64,000 nt of DNA from Halomonas sp. (GTDB lineage Bacteria; Pseudomonadota; Gammaproteobacteria; Pseudomonadales; Halomonadaceae): NCBI RefSeq assembly GCF_011050415.1, contig NZ_DRFS01000019.1:248001-312000 (forward strand), given 5' to 3'. Made by a program: the position numbers and the translations under genes. The first letter of the stretch is position 1, and the number at the start of each line of letters is the position of its first letter. Positions 10,754-19,863 of this stretch are shown here, in pieces. Under the pieces are notes generated by a model that saw nothing but the letters and a program-made list of their open reading frames with translations, searched no databases and had not been told where the DNA came from.

Positions 10754-11296
10754 GTGGAAGACGCTGTAGCGCCCCGCAAAGGGCCGGATCGAATCGCTTT
10801 CTACACGCTGCGCATTGTTACCCGCCTTTGTGACGGGGTAGGCGTGACGTTGATGGTGGCTATTCTGGTATTGCTTGTAGCGGCAGTTATTGCCCGCGAC
10901 CTGTTGGGGCTAGGGATGCCCTGGACCGAAGAGGTGGCGTCTATGTTGGCCATCTATGCCATTGGCTTTGGCTCGATATCGGCCTGGGTGCGTAGCGAGC
11001 ATCTGGTGGTTGATTTGTTCAGCCACAAGCTTTCAGGGCTGGGTAAAAATATTCAGTACCGGCTTACTGCACTGATTTCCTGCGGTTTTTTTGCCCTCGC
11101 CGCTTGGGGCGCGTGGATCATGTCAGATATGAGTGCCAATAATAAAACCGTGTCACTCAGTATCAGCTTTAGCTACCTCTACTACGGGGTGTTTTTCAGC
11201 TTTGCAGGCATGGCGCTAATCGCCGTGTGGCAAACCCTGCGCGGCCCTGTGACTTGGCTGGAAGCGCCGCGTGAAGAGGAGTTAATTAGTCAATGA
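10754..11296 (+). CDS. TRAP transporter small permease (DctQ type), set 1
   Basis: The protein has 180 residues and four transmembrane segments, as expected for the small subunit of a TRAP transporter. It carries the family motif PWTEEVA near residue 56. The start is a GTG at 10754, 7 bases after AAGGAG (10741-10746). Its TGA overlaps the ATG of the large subunit gene, so the two membrane subunits are translationally coupled. Confidence 0.92.
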   Translation: MEDAVAPRKGPDRIAFYTLRIVTRLCDGVGVTLMVAILVLLVAAVIARDLLGLGMPWTEEVASMLAIYAIGFGSISAWVRSEHLVVDLFSHKLSGLGKNIQYRLTALISCGFFALAAWGAWIMSDMSANNKTVSLSISFSYLYYGVFFSFAGMALIAVWQTLRGPVTWLEAPREEELISQ

Positions 11297-12588
11297 CCGA
11301 ATTAGTGATTTTTGTCGGTGGGCTATTAGTCCTAATGGCCATTGGCTTACCTGTGGTGGTTTCCATCGGTGTTACTTCCTTTATCGCTCTCGCGGTCACG
11401 GGTGCCGGTGGGCTGCCCGTTGAGTTACTGGCGCTTCGCATGGTGCAAACGCTCAATAACTTTACCCTGCTGGCAATTCCGCTATTTATTCTGGCTGCCA
11501 ATATTATGAATATTGGCTCCACGACCACGCGTATTTTTGACTTTGCCACCGCGTTGGTGGGCTTTACCAAAGGCGGTTTGGGTCACGCTAACGTGGTGGC
11601 CAGCTCTATCTTTGCCACCATGTCGGGCACCGCTGTGGCTGACGCTGCCGGGCTTGGCAGCATTGAAATTAAAGCCATGAAAGAGCGCGGCTATGCGCTG
11701 GATTACTCCACCGGGATAACCGCCGCTTCCAGCGTGATCGGGCCGATTCTGCCGCCCAGCATTGCTTTGGTGGTTTACGGCTGGCTGGCCAATGTAAGTA
11801 TTGGCGGGCTGTTCATGGCGGGACTGTTGCCGGGTATTTTAATGGCACTGTTATTGATGGGGATGACGGTGCTGCTGGGCGTAACCGGCAAAGTCGTCAT
11901 GCCCAAACCCACGCCTTTCGATGCCTGCGAAGTCGCCCGCACCGGCAAGCGGGCTATTTTACCGTTGATGATGCCAGCGATTATTGTCGGTGGTATCTGG
12001 GGCGGTTTCTTTACCCCCACCGAAGCGGGCGCGATTGCTTCGCTCTACGCGGTGATTCTGGGTGGGGTGATCTATCGTGATTTGAAGTGGCGAGATCTCT
12101 ACAGCGCCTTCCGCCGTACCCTGATGTTCAGTGCAGTGATCCTGCTGATTATTGCGGTCTCCAGCTTTTACGGCTGGATACTGGTGCGCATGGGTATTCC
12201 TCAGGCGTTGGCGGGCCAAGTCGCCAGTATCGATATGCCAACCTTTGCGCTACTGCTCTGCTTTGCGCTGTTCTTCCTGCTGATCGGTTGCTTTATGTCG
12301 GTGATCGAAAGCATCCTGATTTTCACCCCGATTGTAGTGCCAGCCGCGCTAAGCGCTGGGTTAGATCCGGTTCATTTCGGCATTGTGATGGTGATTACGC
12401 TCTCGGTGGGGGTTATTACCCCACCCTTTGGCACGGTGCTGTTCCTGATGGTTGGGATCACGCGTTTGCGCTACGGCCAGGTAGTCAGGGCGATCATGCC
12501 GTTCTTACTGCCGATCATTGCCACTATTTTGCTGTTGATCGCCGTGCCGGGGCTGGCCACTTGGCTGCCACGGATGATGGGATACTAA
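11293..12588 (+). CDS. TRAP transporter large permease (DctM type), set 1
   Basis: This 431-residue protein has about 12 transmembrane helices and the DctM motifs: FTLLAIPLFILAANIMN, SGTAVADAAGLG, and GPILPPSIALVVYG. It forms the sodium-driven translocation channel with the small subunit. Length and motifs are complete. The gene begins at an ATGA overlap and is followed 18 bases later by the aldolase gene, so import and cleavage of the substrate are probably co-expressed. Confidence 0.93.
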   Translation: MTELVIFVGGLLVLMAIGLPVVVSIGVTSFIALAVTGAGGLPVELLALRMVQTLNNFTLLAIPLFILAANIMNIGSTTTRIFDFATALVGFTKGGLGHANVVASSIFATMSGTAVADAAGLGSIEIKAMKERGYALDYSTGITAASSVIGPILPPSIALVVYGWLANVSIGGLFMAGLLPGILMALLLMGMTVLLGVTGKVVMPKPTPFDACEVARTGKRAILPLMMPAIIVGGIWGGFFTPTEAGAIASLYAVILGGVIYRDLKWRDLYSAFRRTLMFSAVILLIIAVSSFYGWILVRMGIPQALAGQVASIDMPTFALLLCFALFFLLIGCFMSVIESILIFTPIVVPAALSAGLDPVHFGIVMVITLSVGVITPPFGTVLFLMVGITRLRYGQVVRAIMPFLLPIIATILLLIAVPGLATWLPRMMGY

Positions 12589-12606
12589 GGACGGAGAGGA
12601 GCTAGT

Positions 12607-13374
12607 ATGAAAATGCCTCAGAACACCTTTAAGCAACGGCTGCTGGCGGGCCAAGCTCAAACGGGGATTTGGCTCGGTTTGACCAGTGCTTACAGTGCGG
12701 AGATTGCCGCCACGGCAGGCTTTGACTGGCTGTTGATTGACGCGGAACACACCCCCAATGATTTAGCCAGCCTGCTTGCTCAGTTGCAGGCGTTGGCACC
12801 TTATCAAAGTCACCCCGTGGTGCGACCACCCACGGGCGATGCGGTGTTAATCAAGCGCTATTTAGATATTGGCGTGCAGAACCTGCTAATTCCCATGGTG
12901 GAAACCGCCGAACAAGCGGCCGAGTTGGTCGCGGCCACCCGCTACCCGCCCCGTGGTATTCGTGGTGTGGGCCATGTACTGGCGCGTGCCTCCCGCTGGG
13001 GACAGGCAGAAGACTATCTCTCCCGCGCCGATGACGAGATTTGCCTGATCTTGCAGGTGGAGAGCCCACAGGCGCTTGCCAACCTGGAAGCCATCGCCGC
13101 AGTAGACGGTGTCGATGGGGTGTTTATTGGCCCTGCCGATCTGTCAGCGTCAATGGGCCACCTTGGCAACGCTAGCCACCCCGACGTGATAGCGGTAATT
13201 AGCGATGCCATTACCAGAATACGTGCTGGAGGCAAGGCAGCGGGTATCGTCACGGTAGATGAGCAGGCCGCCCGCGGCTATTTAGAGGCGGGCTGTACCT
13301 TCGTTGGTGTGGGGATTGATACGTTGCTTTATGCCAATGCTCTGCGTGGTCTGGCAGAGCGGTTCAAACAGTGA
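12607..13374 (+). CDS. HpcH/HpaI-family class II aldolase
   Basis: This 255-residue protein has the HpaI family pattern: DAEHTPND with the catalytic His48, Arg73 for the carboxylate, and metal ligands in [11 protein letters not shown] (Glu152) and IGPADLS (Asp178). Relatives are divalent-metal aldolases that cleave 4-hydroxy-2-oxo acids (for example 4-hydroxy-2-oxoheptanedioate or 2-keto-3-deoxy-L-rhamnonate) into pyruvate or oxaloacetate-type products and an aldehyde. It is the last gene of the TRAP set 1 operon. The exact substrate is not determined. Confidence 0.9.
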   Translation: MKMPQNTFKQRLLAGQAQTGIWLGLTSAYSAEIAATAGFDWLLIDAEHTPNDLASLLAQLQALAPYQSHPVVRPPTGDAVLIKRYLDIGVQNLLIPMVETAEQAAELVAATRYPPRGIRGVGHVLARASRWGQAEDYLSRADDEICLILQVESPQALANLEAIAAVDGVDGVFIGPADLSASMGHLGNASHPDVIAVISDAITRIRAGGKAAGIVTVDEQAARGYLEAGCTFVGVGIDTLLYANALRGLAERFKQ

Positions 13375-13407
13375 TTAACCAAACCGAATGAGGCACCAAG
13401 CTGGGGA

Positions 13408-13480
13408 TTACTCCCCCGCAGGCAATATCCTTCCTGGGTTCATCAGCCCCCTTAGGCTCGAAGAGGGCTTTAACGCTAAT
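13408..13480 (-). pseudogene. Remnant of the 3' end of a FAD-linked 2-hydroxy-acid dehydrogenase gene
   Basis: Read on the minus strand, this stretch encodes ISVKALFEPKG, then with a one-base frameshift LMNPGRILPAGE and a stop. The intact dehydrogenase at 26587-28005 ends GVKALFDPKGLMNPGRILPS, so this is the tail of a homologous gene. The two DNA segments are only about 75% identical by eye. The frameshift is an extra G in the GGGGG run. Homology ends abruptly upstream of the IS codons. I read it as the relic of a gene lost when the 13.4-26.6 kb segment was gained or rearranged. Confidence 0.75.
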
Positions 13481-13559
13481 ATATGTGCAGGATAACTGAG
13501 CCTGCCTCTCTGGCGATTAATGTCTTCGGAGACGTGCCCTTTGTGGTCAAACTATACCT

Positions 13560-13599
13560 GATGAATATCAGTGGCTAGAAGTGCACAGGTATATTCATC
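13560..13599. promoter_or_regulatory. Inverted repeat in a non-coding stretch
   Basis: GATGAATAT (13560-13568) and ATATTCATC (13591-13599) are perfect inverted copies separated by 22 bases. They lie in the 13481-13916 stretch, where I find no convincing coding frame. This could be a regulator site or the relic of a lost gene's control region; function is unknown. Confidence 0.3.
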
Positions 13600-13678
13600 A
13601 ACTATCCTCGGGAACGAGCGATAAGCCTAGCACATTGGAGGCAGTTTCTGGCCTCTAATCCTCGCTATATATGACTTC

Positions 13679-13717
13679 TGTCAAAAGGCTTTGACAGTTA
13701 TAGCTAACTGATATAAC
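13679..13717 (+). promoter_or_regulatory. Palindrome overlapping a sigma70-like promoter upstream of lysR
   Basis: TGTCAAA-AGGC-TTTGACA (13679-13696) is a perfect inverted repeat whose right end supplies a consensus -35 TTGACA (13691-13696). TATAAC follows 15 bases later (13712-13717), a slightly short spacer. The LysR gene starts at 13917. The arrangement would allow a bound repressor to block the -35, for example by autoregulation; this is inference. Confidence 0.4.
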
Positions 13718-13916
13718 CATTTGCCAATTGCGTCCTGACAATCTAGATTAAGACCTTAGTAGAAAATTGCTGCAGTGCCGAAACCCGGTATAGGCGCTGC
13801 TTGCATACCTCTCACGTTCCTGAATATTGCCTCAAGCTCCCCAGATGAATTTCGCCTGGCTGACTCAGGAACCGTGTCTGATGCTTAATTTGAATACCAA
13901 CAATCGGGACATCCAC

Positions 13917-14846
13917 ATGGAAATTAAATGGTTCGAGGACTTCCTTAGTCTTGCTCGCTGTAAGAATTTTTCAAGAGCTGCGAATGAGCGTCATGTCACG
14001 CAGTCTGCCTTGAGCAGGCGTATCCGACAGCTGGAGGATTGGCTCGGTTTTCCTCTTATCGATCGAACGACGACGCCGATTCGCCTCTCCCCGCAAGGGA
14101 ACGAGTTCTTACCTTACGCCAAAGAGCTGGTTCATTCGCTTGACTGCGCGCGCGATGACATCAAGTCGCGCTATACCGAAGAGAGCGGTGTGCTGACCTT
14201 CGCGGCACTCAATACCCTGTCACTGACTTTTTTTCCAAACTGGATTCGCTCGATGGAGCATCGTCATAATGGTTTGCAAATGCGCCTAGTCGAGCCATGC
14301 CCTTCTTTTTTGGGCACCATTTTGCCGTTGATCGAAGGACAGAGTGATTTCTTACTAACCTATGCTCATGAGTCGATCGCCTCAATGAGGGAGCTTGAGC
14401 GTTTCGCTTTCGTTGGGCTCGGCACCGAGCGATTACTGCCGGTGAGCTTGGCCGGGCTTGACGGCTCCCCCCTCCATCCGGTTGTGCAGAACGGTTTGCC
14501 AATCCGTTACCTGGGTTATGGCGCGGGAACTTTCTTCGGTCAGGCGCTCAAGAGCGTGTTCGAACGCCATCCCCTGGCACTCTCTAAAGCATACGAAAAC
14601 ACCATGTCGGTCGGACTAAAGGCAATGGCGATGGCGGGAAGCGGCGTTGCCTGGTTGCCGCAAAGTCTGATACACGAAGAGCTGAGTCGCGGCATTCTCG
14701 TACCCGCTACCGATAACGAGGTGTGGCAATTACAGGTGGAGATTCGTATCTATCGCGCCCGCCAGTTAAGAAGCCGCTGTGCAGAACAGTTTTGGCAGGA
14801 TGTGGTTAATGAGCACTTGCCGGTATCGCACGCGCTGACGGCTTAG
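13917..14846 (+). CDS. LysR-family transcriptional regulator, YjiE/HypT-like
   Basis: This 309-residue regulator begins MEIKWFEDFLSLARCKNFSRAA, with a LysR helix-turn-helix in residues 1-60 and an effector-binding domain after it. The N-terminus resembles the YjiE/HypT subgroup. The frame is open upstream to 13827, but the ATG at 13917 gives the conserved LysR N-terminus. Its stop overlaps the convergent MmgE/PrpD gene by three bases (tta/tag at 14843-14846). It is the obvious candidate regulator of the leftward peptide-utilisation operon, although that operon's promoter lies 11 kb away near 26.2 kb. Confidence 0.85.
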   Translation: MEIKWFEDFLSLARCKNFSRAANERHVTQSALSRRIRQLEDWLGFPLIDRTTTPIRLSPQGNEFLPYAKELVHSLDCARDDIKSRYTEESGVLTFAALNTLSLTFFPNWIRSMEHRHNGLQMRLVEPCPSFLGTILPLIEGQSDFLLTYAHESIASMRELERFAFVGLGTERLLPVSLAGLDGSPLHPVVQNGLPIRYLGYGAGTFFGQALKSVFERHPLALSKAYENTMSVGLKAMAMAGSGVAWLPQSLIHEELSRGILVPATDNEVWQLQVEIRIYRARQLRSRCAEQFWQDVVNEHLPVSHALTA

Positions 14847-16249
14847 GCCCTCTCGCCTAGCTCAGATCGTGGTCGCAGTGATCTGAATGCTGCATAAAGC
14901 CACTTGAGGTCGCCCATCTCATCCAGTTGTGACAGATTCCAGTAGAGTTTATTACAGCGTGACGGCGGGAAGGCGAGACAGCAGTCAGCAAATTTTCCCT
15001 GTCGATCCTGTTCGTCGAAAGGGTCGCTGAGACTACCACGGGCGTGGCGACGTTCTGCTTCCAGCAGGCGGCCATCGCGCAGTTGGATGCCGACCCAGTG
15101 GGGCAGTGGCGTTGAGCATGTGGCCTCCTGCTCAACACTGTAGTGATGCATCGAGACTAACGGCAGCAGTGCGCGAAGCTCGGGTCGGCGGATCGCTGCC
15201 GGGGTGAAGTCGGCCAAGCTCAAACGCGGTTGAGCGAGTGCCAGCGCGACGCAATAGGGCATCGAGAAACGAGCCTGCATCTCATCGTTAGGTTCGGGGT
15301 AGGCCAGGTTGCGCGCATTGGCAATGCCAACTCTTGTCTCGACCGCAACGACCTCCTGCGCGGTGAAAACATGTTGTGCTTTCAGCGCCAGTACCGCATC
15401 GACCACGAGATGCGTCGAGCCACAGCAGGGGTGGCGCTTGGGCAGTACGCCTTCGCTTTCGATGCTATGCGGGGCATTGGGTAGTCGGCGCCCCTCACGC
15501 AGCGCTCCCCACCCCAGTGCTCCCGTGCCGCCGTAAAGCTCCATGAATCCCTGAGGGCATTCGAGAATATCGAGCCGTCCGCTCATTTCTGTGCCCGCCA
15601 ATTGTGCTGCTTCTACAGCATTGCGCGCGGCGAGTCCGGCATGCAGTGGTTTGGCCAGCGTGCCGAACTGGCCCTTGGGGCCGGCTGCCATGCTGGTAGC
15701 CAGACTCATGGCACGCGCGATTCCTCCCTCATCTAGACCCATCAGCCAGGCGACGCCACAGGCGCTTCCAATGACGCCGACTGTCGATGTTGCATGCCAT
15801 CCCAATGTGTAGTGACTGGGGTTGACACCTTCCCCTACCAAGGCCTGGGCCTCGAGTCCTATCAAGTAAGCATCGACCAGCTGTCTACCCGTGGCGCTTC
15901 GTGCCTGAGCAACCGCCAGTAGCGCTGGTACCAGGACTGCCGAGGGGTGGGAAATGGCGGGGCGGAAGTTGTCATCGTAGTCGAGGGCATGGGCCGCCGT
16001 GGCATTGAGGCACGCTGCTACGGCGGGCAATGCCCGACCACCGCCGATAAGGCTGCTTCCGGCCTGATCGTCAGCCATGATCGAGTCGATGAAGGCTCGG
16101 CGCACCGCTTGGGTCGCGGTGTCATCGCGGCCTGCGATCATGCAACCGATGGTGTCGGTGATGGCGTGATGCGCCAACTCACGGCAGCGCGCATTGAATA
16201 CGGGAGAATTCGCAGCCCATTGGGCGATGGTTTCGATAACAGTGGGCAT
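14843..16249 (-). CDS. MmgE/PrpD-family protein
   Basis: The protein has 468 residues and the full MmgE/PrpD layout: an all-helical domain with HALDYDDNFRPAISHPSAVLVPALLA, a KPLHAGLAARN block, and a C-terminal lid domain with the KRHPCCGSTH segment. Characterised relatives are 2-methylcitrate dehydratase, cis-aconitate decarboxylase and iminodisuccinate epimerase, so the family acts on di- and tricarboxylates and amino dicarboxylates. It is the last gene of a ten-gene leftward operon and starts 2 bases after the SxxK hydrolase stop. Here it may process a small acid released from an imported conjugate; the substrate is unknown. Confidence 0.85.
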   Translation of the reverse strand: MPTVIETIAQWAANSPVFNARCRELAHHAITDTIGCMIAGRDDTATQAVRRAFIDSIMADDQAGSSLIGGGRALPAVAACLNATAAHALDYDDNFRPAISHPSAVLVPALLAVAQARSATGRQLVDAYLIGLEAQALVGEGVNPSHYTLGWHATSTVGVIGSACGVAWLMGLDEGGIARAMSLATSMAAGPKGQFGTLAKPLHAGLAARNAVEAAQLAGTEMSGRLDILECPQGFMELYGGTGALGWGALREGRRLPNAPHSIESEGVLPKRHPCCGSTHLVVDAVLALKAQHVFTAQEVVAVETRVGIANARNLAYPEPNDEMQARFSMPYCVALALAQPRLSLADFTPAAIRRPELRALLPLVSMHHYSVEQEATCSTPLPHWVGIQLRDGRLLEAERRHARGSLSDPFDEQDRQGKFADCCLAFPPSRCNKLYWNLSQLDEMGDLKWLYAAFRSLRPRSELGERA

Positions 16250-16251
16250 TT

Positions 16252-17268
16252 TCAGCGCCTCGTGGGATAAGCGGCAAGCAGTAGCCGTAACAAGTGACCG
16301 AACTGGAAGCGATCAACCTGACGGTTCGGTTGCTCGGTATCCACGCGGTGCACAACGATCAGATCGAGGGCTGGCAACACCAAACAGTAGTGACCGCCGG
16401 CGCCTTGAGCGCTGAAAGTCGCTGGCGGCACGCTGACACCCGGAAAGGCTACCCCATCACGTGCTAGCCACCACATATATCCGTAGGATCCGCGACTCCC
16501 AGCATGGGAGTAAGGCAGCAGGCTGGTGGTCACCCAGTGCGCCGGGAGCAGTTGGCGGGACTGCCAGCGTCCGCCATTGATAAACAGCAGCCCAAAGCGG
16601 GCCAGATCTCGCGTCGACATGCGAAATGGATAGGCCGGGTGCTGAGAGCAGTCGTTGGGCTCGAGGTGTCCGTCTTGACGCTTATCGTCGAAGCGAAAAT
16701 CCTCCATGCCCAGCGGGCGCGCCAGGAGCGATTCGAAGGCAGCGTGGATGCCTCTGCCACTCAGTTGGGTGTAAATCGTACCGAGTGCGTTGAAATCCCA
16801 ATTGCTGTAACACCACCGAGTATCGGGCGCCTGGGAGTGCCGAGGGGGCTTGATGGATCGCATCCATGCCGTCTCGTAGCCAGCGGGATGATAGATGCCC
16901 GAACGAGCTGTCAGTAGATCGAACACTGTCGCCTGCTTCTCTATGTCGCTCAGTGCCTGGGTATCGTCGATCCCGAGCTCAGCGAGGGTATAAGCGAGAA
17001 TGCGCGGCTCACGCTCAACCTCGAAGCCGAATAGGGCACTCAAAAAACTTTTGCGAATCGAATGACACATGAAACGTCGCCCAAGGTCGCCGTAGCTAGC
17101 CACGACCTGGCCGCTCTGTATGACCATCATCGCATCGGTGGCGATGGTGTCCGCATAGTCGAGTGCTGCCTTGAGTCCGGAGCGCGACCATCTGGCGACT
17201 TCGCTATCTTGCAGTGCCTCCCATTCGGGGTGCGGCCAGCCTTGGGGTGGTGATAGGTCGGATGACAT
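16252..17268 (-). CDS. Serine hydrolase of the beta-lactamase/class C PBP-related family
   Basis: This 338-residue protein has the SxxK motif SIRK (Ser70-Lys73), the YxN motif YSN (154-156), and a Gly-rich GAGGHY in place of the KTG box. This pattern is typical of esterases, D-aminopeptidases and amidases of the AmpC-like fold. There is no signal peptide, so it should act in the cytoplasm. An in-frame ATG at 17283 overlaps the preceding stop, but ATG 17268 follows GGGGAG by 7 bases, and I prefer it. Linked to a Dpp-type importer, it probably cleaves an amide or ester in the imported compound. Confidence 0.82.
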   Translation of the reverse strand: MSSDLSPPQGWPHPEWEALQDSEVARWSRSGLKAALDYADTIATDAMMVIQSGQVVASYGDLGRRFMCHSIRKSFLSALFGFEVEREPRILAYTLAELGIDDTQALSDIEKQATVFDLLTARSGIYHPAGYETAWMRSIKPPRHSQAPDTRWCYSNWDFNALGTIYTQLSGRGIHAAFESLLARPLGMEDFRFDDKRQDGHLEPNDCSQHPAYPFRMSTRDLARFGLLFINGGRWQSRQLLPAHWVTTSLLPYSHAGSRGSYGYMWWLARDGVAFPGVSVPPATFSAQGAGGHYCLVLPALDLIVVHRVDTEQPNRQVDRFQFGHLLRLLLAAYPTRR

Positions 17269-17282
17269 CAATGCTCTCCCCA

Positions 17283-18080
17283 TCAGCCGATACTCGCCGC
17301 CAGAAATTCCTGGGTATAGGGTTGGCTTGCCCTAGACGCCCGGACGTCGTCGTCGGTCATCTCCTCGATAATGCGCCCGCTTTGCATCATGCCGATACGT
17401 TCACATAGGTGCGCCACCACGGCTAGGTCATGGCTCACCATTAGGTAGGTGAGATGGCGCTCGCGACGTAGAGTCTTGAGCAGGTTTAGAATCTCTGCTT
17501 GAACCGAAACGTCGAGCGCCGAGGTCGGCTCGTCGAGTAGCAGGATCTCCGGTTCGATCACCAGTGCGCGGGCGATAGCGATACGCTGACGTTGACCGCC
17601 GGAAAGCTCGTGGGGGTAGCGGTAGCGAAATTCCTGGCCGAGGCCGACCTCATCCAGTACGCGTGCCATACGGGCCTCGGGGTTGTCGAAACCGTGGATC
17701 TTCATCGGCTCCATCAGCACCGATTTGACAATCTTGCGTGGGTGGAGCGAGGCGTAGGGGTCCTGGAATACCATCTGCACGCGGCGGAAGAACTCTTTGC
17801 CGCGTTTGTTCTGGACCTCCTTGTCGCCGATCAGTATTGCCCCTCGATAGTCAGCGTTCAGGCCAGCGACAGCGCGCAGGATCGTCGATTTGCCACAGCC
17901 GGATTCGCCGATCAGACCATAGGCTCCGCCGCGCTTGATCATAAAAGAGACCTCCTTAACGGCATGGTGGGTGGCTAGGCCTGTGCCGAAGGTGATATCA
18001 AGGTCGATTGTCTCCAGATGGCGCTGAGGAGTCGACTGGGGACGCCCGGCTGGGAGTACCTCTGGAATGGCTGCCGTCAT
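17283..18080 (-). CDS. Peptide/opine ABC transporter ATP-binding protein (DppF type)
   Basis: This 265-residue ATPase has Walker A GESGCGKST, the Q-loop VFQDPYASLHPRK, signature LSGGQRQR, Walker B ILLLDEPTSALD and the switch His in VSHD. It resembles the second ATPase (DppF/OppF) of oligopeptide importers. The frame is open to 18119, but an ATGA junction at 18080 couples it to the upstream ATPase gene. It powers import of a peptide-like substrate with the neighbouring DppB, DppC, DppD and binding protein. Confidence 0.9.
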   Translation of the reverse strand: MTAAIPEVLPAGRPQSTPQRHLETIDLDITFGTGLATHHAVKEVSFMIKRGGAYGLIGESGCGKSTILRAVAGLNADYRGAILIGDKEVQNKRGKEFFRRVQMVFQDPYASLHPRKIVKSVLMEPMKIHGFDNPEARMARVLDEVGLGQEFRYRYPHELSGGQRQRIAIARALVIEPEILLLDEPTSALDVSVQAEILNLLKTLRRERHLTYLMVSHDLAVVAHLCERIGMMQSGRIIEEMTDDDVRASRASQPYTQEFLAASIG

Positions 18081-18943
18081 GGTGTGACTCCACGATAGAT
18101 CGATGGCTCGTCGCGCCACGCAGGGTCGCGACTTGGCACCTTTAGGAGTTCGACCGGCCGGTCGAGTCGAGGCAGGCTTTCGAGTAGCCCGCGGGTATAG
18201 GGATGGCGTGCATTATGCAGCTCGCGGGCGGGTAGATCCTCGACGATACGGCCGGCATACATGACCAGCACACGATCACAGAAGTCGGCGACCAGATTGA
18301 GGTCATGACTGATAAACATCAGTGCGGTGCCTCGTCGGCTGACCAAATCATCGAGAATTCCTAATACTTGACGACGCACGGTGACATCCAGAGCGGAGGT
18401 AGGCTCGTCGGCAATGATCAGTTCGGGCTCGGGGATCAGCATCATTGCGATCATGATACGTTGGCCCATACCGCCGGACACTTCATGGGGATAGAGGTTG
18501 AAGACACGCTCCGGCTCGCGGATCTGCACCGCTTCGAGCATGGCGAGCGTACGTTGTCGTGCCTCGGCGATTCTGGTGCGGTGATGCAGGCGATAGGCCT
18601 CCATGATTTGGGCGCCGATGCGCATCAGCGGATTGAGCGAGAACTTGGGATCTTGAAGAATCATCGAGATGCGATTGCCACGAATGCGGCGCATCTGGCG
18701 TTCGGAAGCGGCCTTCAGATCACAGCCAGCGAACTCGAGTTTGCCGACCTCCATGCGTGCGAAAGCTGGGTTCAGCTTTAGAATGGCGCGCCCCGTCTGC
18801 GACTTGCCCGAGCCGGACTCGCCGACGATGCCGACTTTTTCGTGGCCGATGGTGAAGGATACGCCACGTACGGCGTGGTTCACGCCATGCGCGCCTGGAA
18901 AAGTGATATTGAGGTCTTCGACGGTCAGCAGGGGGTTAGCCAT
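18077..18943 (-). CDS. Peptide/opine ABC transporter ATP-binding protein (DppD type)
   Basis: This 288-residue ATPase starts MANPLLTVEDLNITF and has Walker A GESGSGKSQ, signature VSGGMGQR, Walker B LIIADEPTSALD and a C-terminal oligopeptide-transporter segment ending in HPYTRGLLESLP. The signature has Gly where DppD proteins usually have Arg (SGGMRQR), a small deviation. The ATG at 18943 overlaps the end of the DppC gene by 8 bases, and its TGA is part of the ATGA junction with the next ATPase gene. Confidence 0.9.
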   Translation of the reverse strand: MANPLLTVEDLNITFPGAHGVNHAVRGVSFTIGHEKVGIVGESGSGKSQTGRAILKLNPAFARMEVGKLEFAGCDLKAASERQMRRIRGNRISMILQDPKFSLNPLMRIGAQIMEAYRLHHRTRIAEARQRTLAMLEAVQIREPERVFNLYPHEVSGGMGQRIMIAMMLIPEPELIIADEPTSALDVTVRRQVLGILDDLVSRRGTALMFISHDLNLVADFCDRVLVMYAGRIVEDLPARELHNARHPYTRGLLESLPRLDRPVELLKVPSRDPAWRDEPSIYRGVTP

Positions 18944-19856
18944 GACGGGGATCCAGGATGTCGCGCAGGCCATCGCCGAACAAGTTGAAGGCGAGGCTGG
19001 CAAGAAGAATGGCACAGCCGGGAATGGCGGCGATCCACCAGCTGTTGAGCATAAATTGACGGCCAGTGGAGAGCATCGCACCCCACTCGGGGCTGGGCGG
19101 CTGGGCGCCAAGCCCCAGGAAACCTAGCCCCGCGGCGGTAAGAATGATCGACGCCATGTTGAGCGTGATGCGTACCACCACCGAGGGAATGCACATCGGC
19201 ATAATGTGGGAAACGATAATGCGCCAGCTCGACGCGCCTTGGAGGTGGATGGCGGCGATGTAGTCCGACTTACGGATAGACAAGGTCTCGGCGCGGGCCA
19301 GCCGTGCAATAGGCGGCCAAGATGCCAGTGAGATGGCGATGATAGCGTTCTGGATGCCAGGGCCGAGGGCCGCGACAAAGGCAAGCGCCAGTACCAAACT
19401 CGGGAAGGCGAGAAAGATATCGACAATGCGCATCAGCACCGTGTCGACCCAGCCGCCCAGATAACCGGCGGTGGTGCCAACCAAGATGCCAACGGGGGCG
19501 GCGATTAAGGCGGTGAGCCCGGCGATATAGAGGGTGATGCGTGAGCCGTGGATCAGCCGGCTGTAGATATCGCGTCCCAGCTCGTCGGTGCCAAGCCAGT
19601 GAGCTGACGAGGGGGGGGAGAGCCGATTGGCCAAGTTCTGGGCATAGATATCGTGGGTGGCCAGCAGCGGTGCGAGCACCGCGGCCAGCACCATCAGCAG
19701 AATAACGCCGAGGCCGAACAACGCGGAGGGGTTGTGTCTAATGCGCCACCATCCGATCCATAGCTGCTGGGCGCGGGCCTGCAAGGTCGAGGAGGGAATG
19801 GGCGCCTCCAGCCAAGCCCGGAATGAGGTGTCTTGATGCGATTGGGGTAGAGCCAT
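18936..19856 (-). CDS. Peptide/opine ABC transporter permease (DppC type)
   Basis: The protein has 306 residues with an N-terminal transmembrane helix, an HWLGTDELGRDIYSRLIHGSR segment, five further helices and the ABC coupling motif around RAETLSIRKSDYIAAIHLQGAS. This is the DppC/OppC layout. I choose ATG 19856, which follows TGAGGTGA in the 7-base gap after the DppB stop; a longer frame reaches 19937 but would overlap DppB. It forms the channel with DppB. Confidence 0.9.
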   Translation of the reverse strand: MALPQSHQDTSFRAWLEAPIPSSTLQARAQQLWIGWWRIRHNPSALFGLGVILLMVLAAVLAPLLATHDIYAQNLANRLSPPSSAHWLGTDELGRDIYSRLIHGSRITLYIAGLTALIAAPVGILVGTTAGYLGGWVDTVLMRIVDIFLAFPSLVLALAFVAALGPGIQNAIIAISLASWPPIARLARAETLSIRKSDYIAAIHLQGASSWRIIVSHIMPMCIPSVVVRITLNMASIILTAAGLGFLGLGAQPPSPEWGAMLSTGRQFMLNSWWIAAIPGCAILLASLAFNLFGDGLRDILDPRHG

Positions 19857-19863
19857 GGTCACC

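Noticed and set aside
18943..19111. N-terminal extension of the DppD-type ATPase
   Set aside because: The extra 56 residues lie inside the DppC gene and look like antisense-type low-complexity protein. The ABC domain starts naturally at 18943.
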